64,000 nucleotides of DNA, taken from NCBI RefSeq assembly GCF_024055725.1, contig NZ_JAMXMX010000029.1, positions 1-64,000 of the forward strand, written 5' to 3'. The notes beneath the pieces are model-generated. The model did no database searches. It was not told the DNA's origin and worked only from the letters and a program-made list of their open reading frames with translations. Position numbers and translations under genes: made by a program. Source of the DNA: Actinoallomurus spadix. GTDB taxonomy: Bacteria > Actinomycetota > Actinomycetes > Streptosporangiales > Streptosporangiaceae. Numbering within the stretch: the first letter of the stretch is position 1; the number at the start of each line of letters is the position of its first letter. Below are positions 61,072 to 64,000 of this stretch, in pieces.

Positions 61072-61893
61072 TCATTCGCTCGCCGATCGCGTCAGTTCCT
61101 CTGGACCCGGTCGGCTGAGCAGGGTGACGGCACCGGAGACCGAGTTCACCGCGAGGACCGCATCGCCGTCGCCGAGCGTACCGCTGACGTACCGGCCCAC
61201 CGGACGCTCCTGCCGCGTCAGCTCGGGGAACGCCGCGTCGACGCGGCCGGTCATGGAGTTCAGTGTCACCTTGGCGGAGGTCGAGTCGGGCAGCCGCAGC
61301 GTGACCTCGCCGGAGACGGTGCTCACCTGGGCGTGGCCGCCCGCGCGCAGGTCGACGTCGGTGGTGACCTTCCCGGCGACCGAGTGGGCGGTCAGCCGGT
61401 CGAGGCTGCCGCCGGCGAGCGCGAGATTCCCGGAGACGGACTTGAAGGCCACCGAGCCCGCGAGCCCCTGTGCCTCGATGTCCCCCGCCGCGGTGTTCGC
61501 GTCGATCGTCCCGGTCACCCCGTCGAGCGTGACGTCGCCCGAGGCGGCCTTGACGGACACCCTTCCGGTCAGCCCGGTGACGATCGCGTTAGCGGTGACG
61601 ACGTTGAGGGTGACCGGGCAGTCGGACGGAACCGTGATCGTCACGTTGACCCTGCCACGGGTGTTCTGCAGCCATTTGAGGACGCCGTCCCAGCCGGCGC
61701 TCTTGTGGTTGACGGACAGCATCCCGGCCTCGTGAACGATCTCGAGGGGCTGCCCGGAGATCTCGGCGACCTGGATCGTGGGCCGTTCGTCGCTCGGCAG
61801 GATCGAGATCGTGCCGGCCACGATGGTGGCCTTGAGCGCCACCACGCCGTCGAAGTCGAGTTCGGTCGGCTCGTTCACCATCCAGCGCGCCAT
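61072..61893 (-). CDS. DUF4097 beta-strand-repeat protein
   Basis: A 273-aa protein built of repeated short beta strands with a G(D/E)V-T/L pattern (ASGDVTLDGVTG, SGNLALAGGSL, VSGEVTLRLPD, VSGAVTLL), i.e. a right-handed beta-helix-like DUF4097 domain. No signal peptide, so cytoplasmic. Function is not established. Upstream of PadR in the same direction; its last residues (TRSASE) derive from the repeat that fills the junction. Confidence 0.85.
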   Translation of the reverse strand: MARWMVNEPTELDFDGVVALKATIVAGTISILPSDERPTIQVAEISGQPLEIVHEAGMLSVNHKSAGWDGVLKWLQNTRGRVNVTITVPSDCPVTLNVVTANAIVTGLTGRVSVKAASGDVTLDGVTGTIDANTAAGDIEAQGLAGSVAFKSVSGNLALAGGSLDRLTAHSVAGKVTTDVDLRAGGHAQVSTVSGEVTLRLPDSTSAKVTLNSMTGRVDAAFPELTRQERPVGRYVSGTLGDGDAVLAVNSVSGAVTLLSRPGPEELTRSASE

Positions 61894-61993
61894 GGCACGA
61901 TCCCCTTCCGTCGGGAGGCTTCGCTGAACACGATATGTCGCGTCTGTGCAAAGTCAAGATGTATCGCGTCACACGTGCGGATGAGCCGCCGTC

Positions 61994-62115
61994 ACCGGAC
62001 GCCGAGTTCCTGCCACGCTCGGCTCCTCACTCGCTCCGCGGCCGACTCGTACCTCACCGGCCACTCCGCTCGCTCGTCGGCTCGCCGCAGTGCTCACTGC
62101 CGCGCTCGCCTCGGG
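61994..62115. repeat. CTCACTCGCT-type repeat-rich spacer
   Basis: A spacer composed of short related units (CTCACTCGCTC, GCTCGCTCGTCGGCTCGC, GCTCGCC), following the DUF6104-type gene on the minus strand. No coding frame fits. It resembles the junction repeats at 60959-61067. Confidence 0.5.
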
Positions 62116-62295
62116 TCAGTCGTCGTCTTCGTCGCCCAGCCGGGCCAGCCAGGTCGCGAGCCGCTCGACCGGCGTCTCGAACTCGGGATTGAGATCGACG
62201 AACTCCCGCAGCCGATCGGCCAGCCAGACGAAAGAGACCTCCTCCTCGCCGCGGCGGTCGGCCAGTTCCTCGATTCCCCGATCAGTGAAGTACAT
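62116..62295 (-). CDS. DUF6104-type small acidic protein (59 aa)
   Basis: A short protein beginning MYFTDRGIEELADRRG and ending RLATWLARLGDEDDD. It matches a small conserved actinobacterial protein I know as DUF6104, found near kgd. Strongly acidic C-terminus, no membrane segment. Function unknown. The same start and length are conserved in relatives as I recall, which supports it as real despite its size. Confidence 0.8.
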   Translation of the reverse strand: MYFTDRGIEELADRRGEEEVSFVWLADRLREFVDLNPEFETPVERLATWLARLGDEDDD

Positions 62296-62336
62296 GGCGA
62301 TCGTTCTCTCTCACTGTCACTTCGCGCCGGAGCGGA

Positions 62337-62370
62337 ACGGCGCTCCACACGTGACCGTGCGGAGCGCCGT
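62337..62370. terminator. Terminator downstream of kgd
   Basis: ACGGCGCTCC (62337-62346) pairs with GGAGCGCCGT (62361-62370), loop 14 nt with an inner CAC/GTG. It is about 18 bases past the kgd stop on the minus strand. Confidence 0.75.
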
Positions 62371-62387
62371 ACGCCGGAGTGCGGCCG

Positions 62388-64000
62388 TTACTCGCTGAAG
62401 ACCGCGGCCACCAGGCCCTGCTGCTCCAGAGCGTGCATCTTGGCGGACCCGACGGCGGGCGAGGAACTCGCCCGGCGGGACACCCGCTTAAGCTCCCGGC
62501 CCTCCAGGAGCGGCGGCAGCTTCAGCGCCATGAAGGGCCACGCCCCCATGTTGGCGGGCTCGTCCTGGGCCCACACCAGCTCCGCGTCGGCCGGGTACTT
62601 CGCCAGCTCGGCCTTGATCTCTTCCCAGGGCAGCGGGTAGAGCCGCTCGACCCGGACCAGCGCGACCGAGGTGTCACCGGACTTCTCCCGTGCCGCGGCC
62701 AGGTCGTAGTACAGCTTGCCGCTCGTGAGCACGACGCGGCGGACCTGCCCGAGCTGCTTCGAGTCCGGGATCACCGGCTGGAAGGACCCGGAGGTGAAGT
62801 CGGCCGTGGCCGACGTCGCGGCCTTCAGCCGGAGCATCGACTTCGGCGTGAAGACGATCAGCGGCTTCTCCCGCGGCGACAGGGCCTGCCAGCGCAGCAG
62901 GTGGAAGTAGTTCGCCGGGGTGCTCGGCTGCGCGACCGTCATGTTGTCCTCGGCGCACAGCTGCAGGTAACGCTCGATGCGCGCCGACGAGTGGTCCGGC
63001 CCCTGGCCTTCGTAGCCGTGCGGCAGCAGCAGGACGACGCTGGAGCGCTGGCCCCACTTCTGCTCACCGGAGGAGATGTACTCGTCGAGGATCGTCTGCG
63101 CGCCGTTGGCGAAGTCGCCGAACTGCGCCTCCCAGCAGACCAGCGCGTCCGGGCGGGTCATGGAGTAGCCGTACTCGAAGCCCATCGCGGCGTACTCGCT
63201 GAGCAGCGAGTCGTGCACGTAGAACTTCGAGGTGCCCTTGCCGAACTGCTTGAGCGGGGTGTGCTCCTCGCCCGTCTTGCGGTCGAACAGCACGGCGTGC
63301 CGCTGGCCGAACGTGCCGCGCCGGCTGTCCTGGCCGACGAGGCGGACCGGACGGCCGTCGATCAGCAGCGAGCCGAACGCGAACATCTCACCGGTCGCCC
63401 AGTCGATCGCGTCCTCTTCCACCATCTGCGCCCGCTTGGCCAGCAGCGGCTGGACGCGCGGGTGCGGGGTGAAGCCCTCCGGCAGGTTGAGCTGCGTGTC
63501 GATGATCCGCTTGATCGTCTCGTCGGAGACGGCCGTGGCGACGCCCACATGGTCGAGCGGAATGCGCTCGACGTCGGGCTTGGTGAAGCCCGCGGGCGGC
63601 TGCTGCTTGGTGGCCTCGCGGGTCTCGCTGAACGCCCGCTCCAGCTGCTGCTGGTAGTCCCGCAGCGCTTGCTCGGCCTCCTCGACGGTGATGTCGCCGC
63701 GGCCGATCAGCGCCTCGGTGTAGAGCTTGCGGACCGACCGCTTGGCGTCGATGAGGTCGTACATCAGCGGCTGCGTGAACGACGGGTTGTCACTCTCGTT
63801 GTGACCCCGCCGCCGGTAGCAGATCATGTCGATGACGACGTCCTTGTTGAACGCCTGGCGGTACTCGAACGCGAGCCGGGCCACGCGCGCGCACTGCTCG
63901 GGGTCGTCCCCGTTGACGTGGAAGATCGGCGCCTGGATCATCCGGGCCACGTCGGTGGCGTACACGCTGGAGCGGGAGTACTCCGGCGCGGTCGTGAAGC
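62388..64000 (-). CDS. kgd: 2-oxoglutarate dehydrogenase/decarboxylase, C-terminal part (cut by window)
   Basis: C-terminal ~537 residues of the large thiamine-diphosphate enzyme of the TCA cycle (Kgd/SucA type; in actinobacteria often a multifunctional protein). Seen motifs: [60 protein letters not shown] and [26 protein letters not shown]. The reading frame is open to the right edge, so the start and any N-terminal E2-like domain lie outside. Stop at 62388. Confidence 0.95.
   Translation of the reverse strand, partial: FTTAPEYSRSSVYATDVARMIQAPIFHVNGDDPEQCARVARLAFEYRQAFNKDVVIDMICYRRRGHNESDNPSFTQPLMYDLIDAKRSVRKLYTEALIGRGDITVEEAEQALRDYQQQLERAFSETREATKQQPPAGFTKPDVERIPLDHVGVATAVSDETIKRIIDTQLNLPEGFTPHPRVQPLLAKRAQMVEEDAIDWATGEMFAFGSLLIDGRPVRLVGQDSRRGTFGQRHAVLFDRKTGEEHTPLKQFGKGTSKFYVHDSLLSEYAAMGFEYGYSMTRPDALVCWEAQFGDFANGAQTILDEYISSGEQKWGQRSSVVLLLPHGYEGQGPDHSSARIERYLQLCAEDNMTVAQPSTPANYFHLLRWQALSPREKPLIVFTPKSMLRLKAATSATADFTSGSFQPVIPDSKQLGQVRRVVLTSGKLYYDLAAAREKSGDTSVALVRVERLYPLPWEEIKAELAKYPADAELVWAQDEPANMGAWPFMALKLPPLLEGRELKRVSRRASSSPAVGSAKMHALEQQGLVAAVFSE

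Overview
The window is a high-GC actinobacterial chromosome segment. Evidence is the strong third-position G/C bias, frequent GTG/TTG starts, GTGA/ATGA stop-start overlaps, and lineage markers: WhiB1, SigR/RsrA, PdtaS, DasR, nickel SOD and a DUF397 protein. From memory of the Streptomyces coelicolor gene order (not checked), most of the window runs parallel to a conserved core stretch: hisN, rsgA, aroA, sigR-rsrA, dasR, pdtaS, wblE/whiB1, a sigB/F-family sigma factor, sodN-sodX, an amino-acid ABC transporter, malic enzyme and kgd. A filamentous actinomycete of the Streptosporangiales (Thermomonosporaceae-like) is my guess; the sequence alone does not fix the genus.

Layout. 0-1 kb: terminator, an orphan DUF397 protein and a small membrane protein. 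1-6.4 kb: aroA-rsgA and hisN on the minus strand, separated by a HAD phosphatase and a frameshifted pentapeptide-repeat gene. 6.5-13.9 kb: a degenerate CydC-like ATPase, DoxX, a SRAP DNA-repair protein, a DksA/TraR-like zinc protein, a methyltransferase, the redox-stress pair sigR-rsrA with a visible SigR-type promoter, and two membrane HD-domain proteins. 14-18.3 kb: biotin carboxylase, a biotin carrier protein, a GNAT and a sodium:solute symporter with its DUF3311 partner. 18.4-24.1 kb: an AfsQ1/AfsQ2-like two-component operon with a GerMN lipoprotein, a bifunctional PBP with damaged transpeptidase motifs, and a lipoprotein. 24.2-27.7 kb: bioF-dasR-Uma2-bioD. 27.7-40.8 kb: pdtaS, whiB1 with CRP-like sites, a diacylglycerol-kinase-like gene, sigma/anti-sigma pair, sodN/sodX, ABC transporter with two tandem binding proteins, malic enzyme, vapBC and a quinone oxidoreductase.

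40.8-58.4 kb is the most interesting part: an apparently hybrid RiPP (ribosomal peptide) cluster. Two B12-type radical SAM genes point left. To the right lie two near-identical precursor peptides ending in an Asn-run plus Cys-Leu-Cys, a radical SAM/SPASM enzyme, an HFCD-type flavoprotein (the family that oxidatively decarboxylates C-terminal Cys), an MFS exporter, a third peptide with the same leader signature but no Cys, an adenylate cyclase/AAA/TPR protein, a subtilisin-like protease, a GAF protein, an ATP-grasp ligase, a YcaO cyclodehydratase and two partner proteins carrying a leader-binding domain, E1-like pieces and a SagB-like dehydrogenase. Most neighbours overlap by four bases, so the right arm is probably one transcription unit. 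Three palindromes spaced exactly 22 bp apart sit in the divergent promoter. No lanthipeptide dehydratase is present, so classical AviCys chemistry is not supported and the product is hard to predict.

58.4-64 kb: a ParB-like regulator with an inverted repeat at its own start, a NarL-type response regulator, then the conserved backbone again (PadR regulator, DUF4097 protein, a short DUF6104-type protein and the C-terminal part of kgd, cut by the window edge).
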